From assembly GCF_030272615.1 (NCBI RefSeq), contig NC_081406.1:238568422-238626421 (forward strand): 58,000 bases of DNA, in the 5' to 3' direction. This stretch comes from Cryptomeria japonica (Eukaryota > Streptophyta > Pinopsida > Cupressales > Cupressaceae). The notes beneath the pieces are model-generated. The model had not been told where the DNA came from. It ran no database searches and saw only the letters and a program-made list of their open reading frames with translations. Each line of letters opens with the position of its first letter. Within the stretch, counting starts at the first letter, position 1. The position numbers and the translations under genes are program-made. Below are positions 1 through 11,300 of this stretch, one piece after another.

Positions 1-100
1 ATAGAGGAATGTGGATAATTTAATTAAATTGGATTTAATCAAATAGAGAAATGAACATAAAATATTCATTTAGGAATATGGTCATTTTTATACATCTACA
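1..100 (-). repeat. 3' LTR of the Tat element (partial, first 100 bp)
   Basis: In element orientation this LTR begins with TGTAGATG, the reverse complement of the bases ending at 100, directly after the polypurine tract. It matches the outer edge of the right LTR at 16947-17046 with a few transitions, including TG to TA at the very end of the right copy. The rest lies left of the window. Confidence 0.9.
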
Positions 101-115
101 TTTTGCCCCTCTTTG
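101..115 (-). other. Polypurine tract of the Tat element
   Basis: On the minus strand this reads TTCAAAGAGGGGCAAAA, immediately followed by the LTR start TGTAGATG. A purine run against the 3' LTR is the plus-strand priming site of LTR retrotransposons. It fixes the element's orientation as minus. Confidence 0.88.
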
Positions 116-468
116 AAGTGACGTGTGTGCATATGTTATTTCAAAGAAAATGATGTTTTATCATGATTTATGATCAAATGCAATTTTTGTGTCGCTCTTA
201 TGATTTGCAAGTTGTGCCCCGGATTTGATGTGATGCCCCAAATTTGATATTTGATGGTGATGCCCCCTCGGGAGATGAATCAATTTTTTTTGAAAAAAAT
301 AAAAAAATTTATTTTAATTTGATGAGTTACGTATGATGTGTAGGATTTCGTGCATGTAAAATGTGTGTGAATTGATTCATCTCCTGATAAGTTACAAATG
401 TGATGGTATAGGGGAGACCGCGACCATATCACAAGTCCATTGGGCTAACCCTAATTTCATTTTCCTTC
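116..468. other. Non-coding part of the Tat 3' region
   Basis: AT-rich sequence between the polypurine tract and the TATA box of the antisense gene. It has a run of T and A around 287-320. I see no supported gene here. Confidence 0.5.
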
Positions 469-476
469 TATAAAAG
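469..476 (+). promoter_or_regulatory. Candidate TATA box of the antisense PMD gene
   Basis: TATAAAAG followed by GGGAAAAGGG on the plus strand, facing the PMD frame that opens at 1661. It is opposite to the retrotransposon's own transcription, so it would drive an antisense transcript. A start about 30 bp downstream would give a leader of about 1.1 kb that contains the TAGCGC array and the 36 bp repeats. It is a motif match only; no transcript evidence is available. Confidence 0.5.
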
Positions 477-549
477 GGGAAAAGGGCTTGATTTAAGTTC
501 ATTTGTGCATTGTTGACTTTGGAGAAAGAGAATTTGCTATGGAGAGAAA

Positions 550-642
550 ATGCCTGTTCCTTATCACAGACACCGTTTCGAGCGCGTCCGGAGGTACCGG
601 AGACCTGTAGCGCGTGGACCACCAATAAGTCAACGTTTTTGA
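550..642 (+). CDS. Small basic ORF just downstream of the TATA box
   Basis: Thirty codons from an ATG in a fair context (GAAAATGC), beginning MPVPYHRHR and rich in Arg. Its frame contains the first TAGCGC motif read as Val-Ala-Arg, the same phase as the main array further on. It could be an upstream ORF, a first exon, or chance. The frame closes with TGA at 640. Confidence 0.25.
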   Translation: MPVPYHRHRFERVRRYRRPVARGPPISQRF

Positions 643-1170
643 CCCTTTTTGATTTTTTGTTTTGTCGTTTTTAGTCACTTTTTGAATTTCAAAGTTCGGG
701 TTTTACGGTTTAGCGTGTCTAGGGTTTAGTTTAGCACATATGAAGTTTAGAGTAGCGCATCGAGTTCAAATTTAGGGGTCACATCCGAAAAAGATAGGTT
801 AGCGCATAAAATTATTAGGTTAGCGCGTACATGTAGAATAGCGCATGGAAAGTGTTGGGTAGCACATCGCGTCAACAGGTTAGCGTGTAGGGGTGACCTA
901 GCACATAGGGGCCGCAGGGGTTCGCATAGGGAAGGGGGTTTAGCGCGTAGGACTAACCTAGCGCATAGGGCTAAAAGGGTAGCGCCTAGGAGGGATAGAT
1001 TAGCGCGTAGGCAGAGTCTAGCGCATGGGGTGGGTTAGGTAGCGCATTGGGTGACAATTTTAGCGCCTAGACAGAATCTAGCGCATAGGTTAGATAGAAT
1101 AGCGCCTAGTAGAGGCAGCCTAGCATGTGGGGGTGTTTTAGCGCATTGAATATCTGGTTTAGCGCATCTA
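608..1170 (+). repeat. TAGCGC[AG]T array, ~20 bp units in a 60 bp higher-order period
   Basis: The motif TAGCGCAT, TAGCGCGT or a near variant starts at 711, 732, 753, 800, 821, 839, 860, 881, 899, 941, 959, 980, 1001, 1019, 1040, 1061, 1079, 1100, 1121, 1139 and 1160, plus an outlier at 608. From 821 the spacing repeats as 18, 21, 21, so the higher-order period is exactly 60 bp. All spacings there are multiples of three. In the frame where GCG-CAT/CGT is read, 751-1146 is open for 132 codons with one TAG at 1036, giving peptide units of the type LAHR or LARR. There is no ATG in that frame. One minus-strand frame is also largely open, so coding is not proved. Confidence 0.85.
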
Positions 1171-1362
1171 AAAAATTTTGCAGTATTGGCCGATTTGAAA
1201 AGTTGTTTTGTTTGCCTGTCGTGGTTTGATGAATTTATCCAATATGAGTGTTTGTCTAACTTGCTTTGATTTGCAATTTTCCAAGTTATGTATAGATATC
1301 AACGTGTTTTGTTAATCAGAATATGATGTATTTGCGTGTTCTGTTTCAAATTCAATGTGTGT

Positions 1363-1545
1363 GAAGCCTGAGTTGTATTACAAGCCGATATGGGTTGGAA
1401 ACTTGAGTTGTTTTACAAGCTGATATGGGTGGGAAACTTGAGTTGTTTTACAAGTTTATGTGATTGTGGAGACTTGAGTTGTATTACAAGTTTTGATATG
1501 GTTTTTGAGAACTTGAGTTGTTTTACAAATTGATATGAAATGATA
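1363..1545 (+). repeat. Five ~36 bp tandem repeats upstream of the PMD frame
   Basis: Units with the core ACTTGAGTTGTTTTACAAG followed by TGATATGGG recur with cores at 1368, 1402, 1437, 1473 and 1512 (spacing 34-39 bp). They lie in the leader of the antisense gene. Tandem repeats are common in the long 3' regions of Tat-lineage elements. Confidence 0.85.
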
Positions 1546-1660
1546 GGATTTTGAACTTTGATTGTAGATGAGCAAACTGTTTCATGTTGTTAATGTAAGT
1601 TTGATTTTGATATCTTTGTTTTGATGTGGAAACTGATATTGGATATGTTTTGTTTGTTGA

Positions 1661-3595
1661 CAAGAGCGATTGGGTGTTGTACAGTCGAGGGAGAGATTCC
1701 CGAGACCATGGACATTGATACCGCGGTTGTCGCAGGCAGATTTGGACATTATTGAGAGATGTGGATTGACCTCTCTTCTGGATATGCCTCGGTTCACTGT
1801 GAACCAGGGGCTTTTGACAGCGTTGGCAGAGAGGTGGCATAGCGACACGAACACCTTTCATTTTGCCACTGGAGAGATGACAGTGACACCGGAGGATTGT
1901 TACTGGATTTTGCGCATCCCTGTAGTAGGGGTACTACTTCCCTATGAGCAGTCAGAGGAGGGTGGCATAGAGGCACTGCGTCGCATATTTCAGGATGATA
2001 CAGTTTGTGGTTATGAGATCCCCTGGTAGGAGTTTTTGGATTTGGATTATGCACCGCTGCCATCTGTACTGGCAGGATTCATTGGGGGATTCCTTTGTCC
2101 TGATCACAGGTTGAAGGGATTCTCGGTGGGATGGGGACTGGTTTTGGAGGAGATGGTTACTCAGGGTAGGAGGTTTGCATGGGGGTCAGTGATGCTGGCT
2201 CATTTATACAGGAGTTTACATGAGGTAGTATACCTCGGGTACGGCAGTTTGTCTGCTGGCATGACCCTATTACAGGTATGGTGCTGGGAGCACATTACAG
2301 CAGCGAGGCCACTGGCAGACAGGGATAGGCCCGTAGGTGCAGCATATGCCTACGGATATAGAGGTCTAGTTGTCTAGCGTAAGCTGGGCAAACTAGAGCA
2401 TTGGAGGAGGGTTTTCGATGATATAGATACGGTCACCTGGAGACCGTATACAGGATGTGAGGTATGGGCAGAGGATGGGCTGGAGATGCCCTTTGTATTT
2501 ATGACGAGGTATCTGATTGGGAGGACCCCGTTCGTCATTAAGCGGTTTGTGGTGACCCGAGTTTTGAGGCAGTTCGGGCGCCAGCAGGGGATTCCTCAGG
2601 GAGCATATTTATATGCACAGCGGCAGTAGGATGTGGTCGATTGGGGGCCGACTATTGATAGTGCCGTGGTAGTGGAGGAGTTTGTGGGGTTGGCCAGGCA
2701 GATCTGGGACTATGCCCTAGAGATTCAGGACGCAGGGATGACAGACGAGTTCGCTCGATTGTTCGCTGCGCGGGCGGTGGCCAGGATCTCAGATCCGGAG
2801 GAGATGAGGCTAGCTTTTGACTTAGATGAGGAGGAGGGAGATGGGGGAGATGATGGCGATGATGGAGAGGATGGAGGAGGAGGAGGTAGAGGAGCCAGAG
2901 GGAGGCAAGGAGAGAGGAGGAGAGGGGTGGATAGAGCAGTCAGACAGGGGAGGATAGAGAGGGGGAGAGGTGGAGTGGCTATAGGAGCCGGGGGAGAGGG
3001 AAGAGTGGGGGAGGTGTTAGCTGCAGTGGGCGGTGCAGAGGAGGTCATGTGACCAGCTCAGAGGAGGAGGATAGATGTCCTCCCACCTCTAGCACCGAGG
3101 ATGGGCCAAGTGGGAGGGGTTCCTCCAGCACAGGTACCGTTGCAGGTTCTAGTGCCAGGTCATGTGGAGGATGCGCAGATCCGGACCTTGCAGATTACCA
3201 TTCAGCAGCTACAGGCACAGATTTTGACCTATCAGCGGCAGATTTCTCAGTTGACCACTGAGAGAGATACTAAGATAGAGCGGCGAGGGTGAGCGAAGGA
3301 GGTGGTGTCCAGCATGCAGAGAGCAGCGACGGGTGGTCCCATGAGAGACACCCTGAGAGAGCTGGCGCTGAGAACCCAGGAGGCAAAGTACTATAGGCGG
3401 CATTATGAGGCAGTAGTACCTAGGGATCGGTGAGTGGAGAGTTTTGCACAGTCGAGATCCAGCCAATCTCGAGCTACTGGGTCACGGTCGGAGAGCCAAG
3501 GTGTCACTGGTCCATCGAGACAGGACCCTCCTGGAGATCCAGGGGCGGGTGCATCTGGAGCGAGACCATCTCCATCAGGAGATAGTCATACTTGA
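1661..3595 (+). pseudogene. Antisense Plant Mobile Domain (PMD) gene inside the Tat element
   Basis: One reading frame runs from 1661 to a terminal TGA at 3593 with no frameshift. It is broken only by in-frame stops at 2027, 2375 and 2627 (TAG) and 3050, 3290 and 3431 (TGA). The N-terminal third matches the Plant Mobile Domain family (PF10536; MAIN/MAIL1-like): FTVNQGLLTALAERW, GEMTVTPEDCYWIL, a GGFLCPD segment, then FAWGSVMLAHLYR and LLQVWCWEHI. After about residue 385 comes an acidic, then Gly/Arg-rich tract (2825-3045), a coiled-coil-like helix around 3170-3285 (LQITIQQLQAQI) and a Ser/Pro-rich end. It is antisense to gag-pol, in the 3' region after integrase. PMD proteins are nuclear; a role for an element-borne copy is unknown. 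There is no ATG at the frame opening (TGA at 1658), so an upstream exon or a lost start is likely. Confidence 0.85.
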
Positions 3596-3687
3596 GATAC
3601 ATGGTCTCTATTGTATTTTTGGATCATTGTTATTCTTTGTACTAGACACAATGTTTTGACACATTTTGTAGATGTTGATCATTTTTT

Positions 3688-3689
<2 letters not shown>

Positions 3690-3722
<33 letters not shown>
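3690..3722. repeat. (TA)n microsatellite
   Basis: About sixteen TA dinucleotides in a row, just after the end of the antisense PMD frame. Confidence 0.95.
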
Positions 3723-3723
<1 letters not shown>

Positions 3724-3909
3724 CACCATTTTTTATCATGTGATGTGTTGATATGGATGCATGTTATGTGGGTTATTTTATGTGATGATGCAATGTATGA
3801 TGTAATGCATGATGCAGGATGTATGCTTTTCATATGCTATGAAATGTATCTTGAAAATGAGATGTCTGCTTTAATATGCTGCTAAATGTATCGTGATATG
3901 TAAATGATG

Positions 3910-4009
3910 TTAAATGATATGCAATGTGGTTAAATGATATGCAATGTTGTTAAATGATATGCAATGAGGTTAAATGATATGCAATGTGGTTAAATGATAT
4001 GCAAACATG
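3910..4009. repeat. 20 bp minisatellite, five copies
   Basis: The unit TTAAATGATATGCAATGTGG starts at 3910, 3930, 3950, 3970 and 3990 with one or two changes. Looser ATGATATG-type copies continue to about 4070. The variable 3' regions of Tat-type elements are known to hold such tandem repeats. Confidence 0.9.
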
Positions 4010-4069
4010 CTTTAAATGATATGTAATGATGATATGCAACTAATTGTAAAATGATGTGCAACTAATTGT

Positions 4070-5043
4070 TTTTGGAGCATCCCGTATTCTATATTTGCCA
4101 TCCAATAGAACCATATTTTTGCTTTCTTTGTAGGTTTCATCATTGAGCATTGATTTGTTTAGGATATGTTGAAAATTTATACAAGCATAATGGTATAATC
4201 GAACCATAATGACCTAAGAAAAATTTACATGATTTTTGATTTTGCAAGATAGCACAAGCGTCAAGGTATAATTGAACCAGGACGACCTGAGTGCGTATTG
4301 TGTAAACAGACAAGATTTGATCATTTGTATGCGTGAAGTGGAATCAGGCCTTCAGTGATATTCGATGTATCACGTCTCGAAGCAAGTATTCACATAGTAC
4401 AAGTGATCGCCTCCCAGACAGAAGACTAAGAAAATATTGGAAGTTCCCCTTGACCTCTAGCTATGAAGCATTTAGTGAGACAAGGAAGAGAATCCAATAA
4501 TTCAAAAAAGTTCAAAAAAAATGCAAAACTAGTTAAGATGTTATGCTATAGTGCAACATTCAGCACTTCAGAAAATCATCCATCCTTGGTATTATTGTGA
4601 TTTGTTTAGTTTTGTTTGGCGATGAAGCGTAGTTGTTGGTTTTTGTGGTTTGTTGGATGTCATGCTGTTGAGTTTTGTATCTGGGTTTGATTGTTTGAAT
4701 GTTTGCAATATTGATATGATTTATATGCCCCTAGCCGAGTGTGCCTCTTGATGTGAATATGTACAGTGATTCCAAGCCATCGTGGATTAGTGGTAAGAGG
4801 ATATATATAGACAAATCAGGATAGTGACTACACTAAGTATGTCCTGAATGGATATTTGCTAAGTGTCGGGCGATGGCCGAGAGTGTTTGTAGGGATAAAA
4901 TGGTATGGATATAGATGGAGGAGCCATTCTTTCACAAGAGCGCCTGTTTACCAAGTTTTCACCATTTATTTTTATTGTACTTTTTTTTTTCTTTTTTTTT
5001 ATTTTTTTGTTTGTTTTTGGCTTTTTCTGTGCACTAGGCTACT
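4070..5043. other. Non-coding 3' region after integrase
   Basis: No convincing coding frame on either strand. An oligo-T stretch lies at about 4981-5010, which is oligo-A in the sense of the element. Nothing else could be assigned. Confidence 0.5.
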
Positions 5044-8000
5044 TTAAGTATAGTACCTTTTCAGATGGATGCTGTTAGTTGGTTCGTCGAGCACATCTCC
5101 TTTAGAATTTGTTAGCTGATAGGCACCTGATCCATAAACTGATATGATGACATAGGGACCCAACCAGTTAGGCTCAAATTTCCCTTTCTTTTCTCGATCT
5201 TGCTGATTTCTTGGATTTTCTTTAAGGACTAAGTCACCAACCTTGAAGTTACGGGGAATGACCTTGTGATTGTAGCTCCTGCACATGCGTTGTTGATATG
5301 CTTTGAGATGAGTGTAAGCATGCTGACGTCTTTCATCTAAGAGTTCAAGTTCTTGCAGTCGGTTAACTCGATACTCTTCATCTGGGATTAAGCCTTTCAA
5401 AGAGACTCTGAGAGATGGGATCTCTACCTCCAGGGGTAAAATAGCCTCTGATCCATATACCAATGAGTATGGTGTTGCTCCTGTAGGTGTGCGGATGCTG
5501 GTTCTGTATGCCCAAAGTGCTGGATTGAGTTGTACATGCCAATCTTTGCCTGCATCATTCACTGTTTTCTTGAGGATTTTTAGTATTGTCTTGTTAGATG
5601 CTTCCGCTTGACCATTTCCCTGTGGGTAATATGGTGTAGAGAACCTATGTTGGATTTTGAATTTTTCACATAGTTCTTGGACATCTTGATTCTTGAAGGG
5701 CCGTCCATTATCTATAATGATTGAACTTGGAATACCATATCTGCAAATCAGATAATTGAGGATAAAAGAGGCAATTTGTTTCCCAGTCACTGTGGTCATG
5801 GGAACTGCTTCTATCCATTTGGTAAAGTACTCTGTTGCTGTTATAATGAACTTGTGTCCATTTGAAGATGAAGGATGAATTTTGCAAACGAGGTCCAGTC
5901 CCCACTGACAAAAGGGCCAGGATGTTGTAAATGGCTGCAGTTCTTGTGCTAGTGCATGTATCAGATTACCATGGATCTGGCATTTAGGACATTTCTTGGC
6001 GAAGTGATAAGAATCTTTCTCCATTGTAGGCCAGTAGTATCCCATCCTTAGAATATTTTTAGCAAGAGTAGTGCCACTTGAATGTGTGCCACAAATACCT
6101 TCGTGAAGCTCGTGTAAAGCAGAATCGGAATCATTACGATCAAGACAACGAAGAAGAGTACCATTGAGACCTCGACGATATAAAGTATCAGCGGTAAGGG
6201 TGTAACGGGCATCTTGTCGGATAAAGTTACGTTTTTGGTTACGGGATTGGTCAATGGGTAAGATATTGTGTTTGAGGTAGTCGTATATTGGTCCATATAA
6301 CGGAGAATCTGAACCAGTCAAGGCGTAGATAACATGGGATTCAGAATGGTCATAGGCGGGGGAGAACAGTTGCTCTACCAGGAACTCATAACAACTCTGT
6401 TGCTCTGGAATTTGTAGTAATGAAGCGATAGTAGCCATTTTATCGGCTGCTTTGTTGTTCAACCTTGGTATTTGCTCGAAGGTGATGTGCATAAAATACT
6501 GTTTGAAGTCATCCACCATTCGCTTGTAGGGTAGTAGCTTGTCATCCTTTGTTTGATAGTCGTTGTTGATTTGATGGATGACCAATTGTGAGTCTCCATA
6601 GACTTTTATCTTTGTGATTTTCCATTCCATGGCCATTTTGATGCCTCTGACCAATGCCTCATATTCAGCCACATTATTTGTGCATGGAAATATAAGCCGA
6701 TATGATCTTGGTATAGTGTGTCTTTCAGGAGTGATGAACAGAATGCCGGCACCTGAACCATGTTGTGTATAGGATCCATCAAAGTATAGGGTCCATTGTT
6801 TAGTAGAAAAAGTAAGAACATCTTTGTCTGGAAATTCAACTTCTATGGTGTGCTTTCCTGGTAGGGGTGCTTTGGCTAACTGATCTGCAATTGCTTGTCC
6901 TTTGATGGCTCATCTTTTTGTGTATTGGATGTCAAATTCACTGAGAATCATGACCCATTTAGCTAATCGGCCTGTAAGAGCTGCCTTGCTGAGTAGATAT
7001 TTGAGAGGATCAATTTTTGCGACCAACTTGATGGTGTGTGCTAGCATATAATGTCGGAATTTCTGAGATGCGAAGACCACTGTTAGGCAAGCCTTTTCAA
7101 TGAACGTATAGTTGAGTTCATAGCCATTCAATGTTCTACTAATGTAATATATGGCGCGTTCCTTTCCTTGTTGATCCTCTTGTGCCAATAATGCCCCCAG
7201 CAATATATCTGTGGTTGAGATATATAAAATAAGAGGCTTTCCTGGGACTGGAGGTACTAGAACTGGTGGATTCATCAGGTACTGTTTGATTTGGTAAAAA
7301 GATTCTGCACACTTAGCCTCCCATTTGAATGGTACATTTTTGTGTAGTAAATAGTTAAATGGTAGACTTTTATCTGCTAGCTGAGCGATGAATCGCTTGA
7401 TTGATTGAAGTCGCCCTTGCAGAGATCTGAGTTGGTTGATATTCCTTGGTGGTGGCATGTCCATGATGGCTTGTACCTTCGCTAGATCTACTTCAATACC
7501 TTTAGCTGAGACTATGTAGCCTAGTAACTTACCTGATGTAACCCCGAAGACACACTTCTTAGGGTTAAGCCTAACTTGGAATTTCTCCAATCGATCAAAA
7601 ATCTTTGTTAGGATGCCAAGATGTTCTGCTCTGGTGAAGGATTTAGCTAATAAGTCATCCACATAGTCTTCCATAAATGTGTGCATCATGTCATGGAATA
7701 TTGTGGTCATTTCTCTTTGATAAGTGGCCCCTGCATTCTTTAAGCCGAAAGGCATAACATTCCAACAATACGTTCTCCAAGGACAGGTGAACACAGTTTT
7801 ATCTTGATCTTCAGGAGCTATTTTGATTTGATTATAGCCTGAGAAACTGTCCATTAGTGAGAGCATTGCATGGCCTACTGTGAGATCTACAATTATGTCA
7901 ATACTGGGCAAAGGAAAGTCATCCTTTGGACAAGCTTTGTTGACGTCTCTGAAGTCAGTGCAAATTCTGATACTACCATCTGGTTTTGATACTGGAACAA

Positions 8001-8292
8001 TGTTGAAAATCCACTCTGCATAGTCAATGGGTCGAATGAATCCGACGTCTAATAGTTTCTTCAGTTCAGTTTTGACCATGAGTGCTACCTGTGAATTCAT
8101 CTTTCGTAGCTTTTGCTTGACTGGCTTAACTCCTGTAGAAATGGACAGATGATGCATGATTAAGTGTGGATCCACTCTAGGCATATCAGCATATGACCAA
8201 GCAAAGTTGATTTGTTGTCCTTTAAAGAAAATGATGAACGCTGATCTTTCTTCCTCTGTTAGAGATTCTGCAAGGTGTAGGTTCCTAACTAC
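5044..8292 (-). pseudogene. pol: Tat pol region: reverse transcriptase, RNase H, second RNase H, integrase
   Basis: Same reading frame as the upstream Gag-protease ORF. RT is typical of Ty3/gypsy, with SKPDGSIRICTDFRDVNKA, MPFGLKNAGATYQ and the catalytic YVDD at about 7652-7664. A Ty3-type RNase H follows (about 7260-6930). After an in-frame TGA at 6910 comes a second RNase H of the archaeal type found in Tat elements: YFDGSYTQHGSGAG, NVAEYEALVRG, YGDSQLV and NNKAAD give its D-E-D-D residues. Integrase has the HHCC finger (HEGICGTH ... CPKCQ), a core with intact D (WGLDLV), D (IIIDNGRPF) and E (GNGQAEASNK), and ends at NSIHLKRYYT without a chromodomain. Domain order and length are normal for the lineage. 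The stop at 6910 would separate the second RNase H and integrase from RT. Confidence 0.93.
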
Positions 8293-8319
8293 TTATGTGG
8301 TACCAATGTTGATTGATTA
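8293..8319 (-). other. Double stop between Gag-protease and RT
   Basis: Two TAA codons in the same frame, at 8317-8319 and 8293-8295, separate the Gag-protease frame from the RT frame without a phase change. In Ogre elements this junction is crossed by splicing or suppression (family knowledge). Here the stops may equally be mutational. The coding-like text resumes at once with LHLAESLTEEERSAF, the usual lead-in to RT. Confidence 0.7.
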
Positions 8320-11300
8320 AGTGGGCTCAATCAATATGGGTGATCGCTCATGAAAGTGCTCAGGAAGAGTGTCAAGTCTCCCATCATTAGGTGCCTTAAA
8401 AAGGTTTTCACCCCCCGATGCGTCCTTTATTTTTACTTTTTTATGATCTAGAGCTGCCATTGACTGGTTTTCAGCATCAGATCCTTTATTTAGTTCATTT
8501 TTACGACTGAGAGACTTGGCACTCCCTGGTTTGTAGACATCGTTATTGTGTTCACTGGTAGAGCCTGTTTCTGGATTTACAGTACATAGGTAATGGATAA
8601 TAGATTCATCATTTGGGAAAATTGGTATATCATGGATTTCAGGTTCATCCCAGTCGATGAGATCAGGAAAGACAAGTGGTAAGGAATCGTTAGGTGGATC
8701 AAGTTCGGCTACTGTGAGTGTTAGGATAGAGTTTTCATCGTGATAGATCTTGGTTTTAAAGAAGTTCAGGATTTTGTCGAGGTCTTCGATGGTATTATCC
8801 TCTACATATACTTGCTCATAATGTTCTTGTTCGCTTTCCTCGGCGTCATAGATATTCTGCGGTCCAAATTCTAGAGGTCTATCTTCTGCGTTATGTTCTT
8901 CTTGGGAAATAGATATAGAATCAGTATCACTAGAGATGTCTGTAGTAGCATTGGAGAAGGTACCCCATTCATATTCATTGGAATCAGTCTCACAGGCATC
9001 ATCCCAGATTCTATCTGTGCTGCAAACAGGTAGGTTGTATGGTGAAAACAAATCTTTGATGATGGATACCATTTTGATGGTTTTTGTTGATTCTATTTCA
9101 GATCCGTCCTCTACGTTCTGGATTTGTTCATAGACTGTACTTCCTCGGGGAGGAAGAATGGTATCTGGAGATGACATGATTTGTTCTTGAGATATTGGTG
9201 TCTGAATATGAGCTACTGCTGCAGATAGGGCCTTCTTATGACATAGAAGCTTTGCCTGATGTAACTTCTGATCTTCACGTTCCCGTGCCTTGCGGATTGT
9301 TTCTGTTGATTCAAAGAGTGCTTCCTGCCAGGATTCTTCTTTGTAGTTTGTCTTTACTTTCCATTGAGGTTTGATAGGTAGGTGTGACAGCCATTTCAAT
9401 AGGAACATGTGTTTAGAACCCAATCCTGCTTTGTTCCTGCTAGGTTGTGAAGGAAGATCTATAGGTTCAGTAACTCCTTTGCATTTTCCAATAGGTCCTT
9501 TACTGCCATATCCCATTTGCTTCATGATTAAGTAGCCTTTTCCATACAGGTGTGTTGGTAAAACAATGTCCAGAGCGGCTGCTCTATGATCTTCTTCTTC
9601 ATCTTTGTATAACCAGCTAAGAACATCTTTACCTTCTGATTCATGTGCTAGAGTGCCCAATTGGATGAAGGTACCATCAAATTTAGTGATGGGTTGAGTG
9701 GCTAGATGTGTTGATGTAGTAGGCAAACCATGCGATCTAGGTGATGTTGGCAATTTGGCCAAACATAAAGGTTCCAAAGAGTATTCTCCCATACCTTGGT
9801 CTTTGATTTGTATTTTCTTCTTGAAGTCTCCCCATAAGGAGTTGGATTTTGCTGTGTGTGGATCTAATGTTGAAGATTGCTGCTTTTCTCTATTATGAGG
9901 AACCAAACTGTCTTGGGCTGCCCCCATTGCATTGCAATGTTGAAACAGATTGTGATCAGCAGATATGGATATTTCGTGTCCATCATAAGGAAACTTGACA
10001 CACTGGTGATATGTAGAAGGTACCGCTTGCATTTCATGTATCCAGGGTCGTCCTAACAAAATATTGTAGGTAAGGTCTATATCTAAGACTTGACAGATAG
10101 TATCCTTTTGTACTAGGCCTACTTGAATAGGTAATATCACTATTCCTTTAGAGGACCTTTCCTCATCATCATATGCCTTTATGGTAATTTTCTTGCAAGG
10201 ATCAATAGATTCTTCTGAGAAGCCTAATGCATGGATAAGCTTTAAAGTACATATATTAAGTCCGGCTCCTCCATCTATTAAGACTCTTTTTACTCGGTGT
10301 TTGCAAACAATGACTTCAATATGGAGAGGAGTATTATGTGGATGGATCAAGGAAGCATCGTCATGCTCTGAGAAGGTGAGGTTATGAGGTCCAGTCATAT
10401 GGGCGACCATGGCTTGAAATCTGTCTGTATCCAAATTTTGAGGTACATTGGTTTCCAATAGTGCTTGTTCTAATATGTCTTTGTGCTTCGGTGATAGTTT
10501 CAATAATTCTAGGATAGATATCTGAGCTGGAGTCTTACGTAGTTGGCTAACCAAGTCATATTGGATTTTTGGTGTGGTAGTTGCAGGTGCAGTATGTCCT
10601 TTCAAGACATATTTCTGAGTTCGGGTTGTGACATTGATAGATTCATGATCACGTTGATCTCGGATGGTGATGACATTTACTTGATGATCCTCAGCTGATA
10701 TGTGGTTGATGGTGTTGTTGTAGATGTGATTAATACGAGCGTCGCGTGTATCATCTGATGTTGATGCTCCATCTTTGTTGTAATTTGGGAGAGCATTTTT
10801 AAAGGCTCCATGATCACCATTTTTTTTGAGACCATCGACCGTTAAGTCACCTCGATCAATCATGTCCTGTACTATGTGTTTCAATCTCATGCACTTGTTT
10901 GTTCTATGACCCTTGTTGTGATGGAAATCACAATAGTGTGAATCATTCCACCAAGGTGGTTTGATTGGGGGTTCATAATTGTTGATTGGAGGCAAAGACA
11001 GAATCTTGTTTGCCAAAAGTTCTCTGAATGTGGATTCTAATGATTGTCCCAGTGGTGTGAAGATGCACTTTTGGAAATTGTTCGTGTTGTTGCGTGAATT
11101 GTTGTTAGGTCCTGGATTGATGTTTTTGCTTTGAGTATTGTTGGTGTTGTTTGTGTTGAGCTGTCCTTGATCAGTGTTTGGTGTATATGTGTTAGTATTT
11201 GGAGCAGCATTTTTAAGATTTTTCATATTTTGAGGATTTCTAGATAATGCAAGCACTAGTTGTTTAGATTTGGGATCATGTGTTTCATTGTTGCCTTCGT

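Noticed and set aside
608-1170. CRISPR-like array
   Set aside because: Short degenerate 8-10 bp motif, no conserved long repeat, no cas genes, plant nuclear DNA.
2725-3048. Minus-strand Pro/Ser-rich ORF
   Set aside because: Shadow of the GGA-rich acidic and Gly/Arg tract of the PMD frame; composition alone explains it.
3049-3261. Ser/Gly-rich plus-strand ORF
   Set aside because: Out of phase with the PMD frame, which continues in frame 2 through this stretch as a coiled coil.
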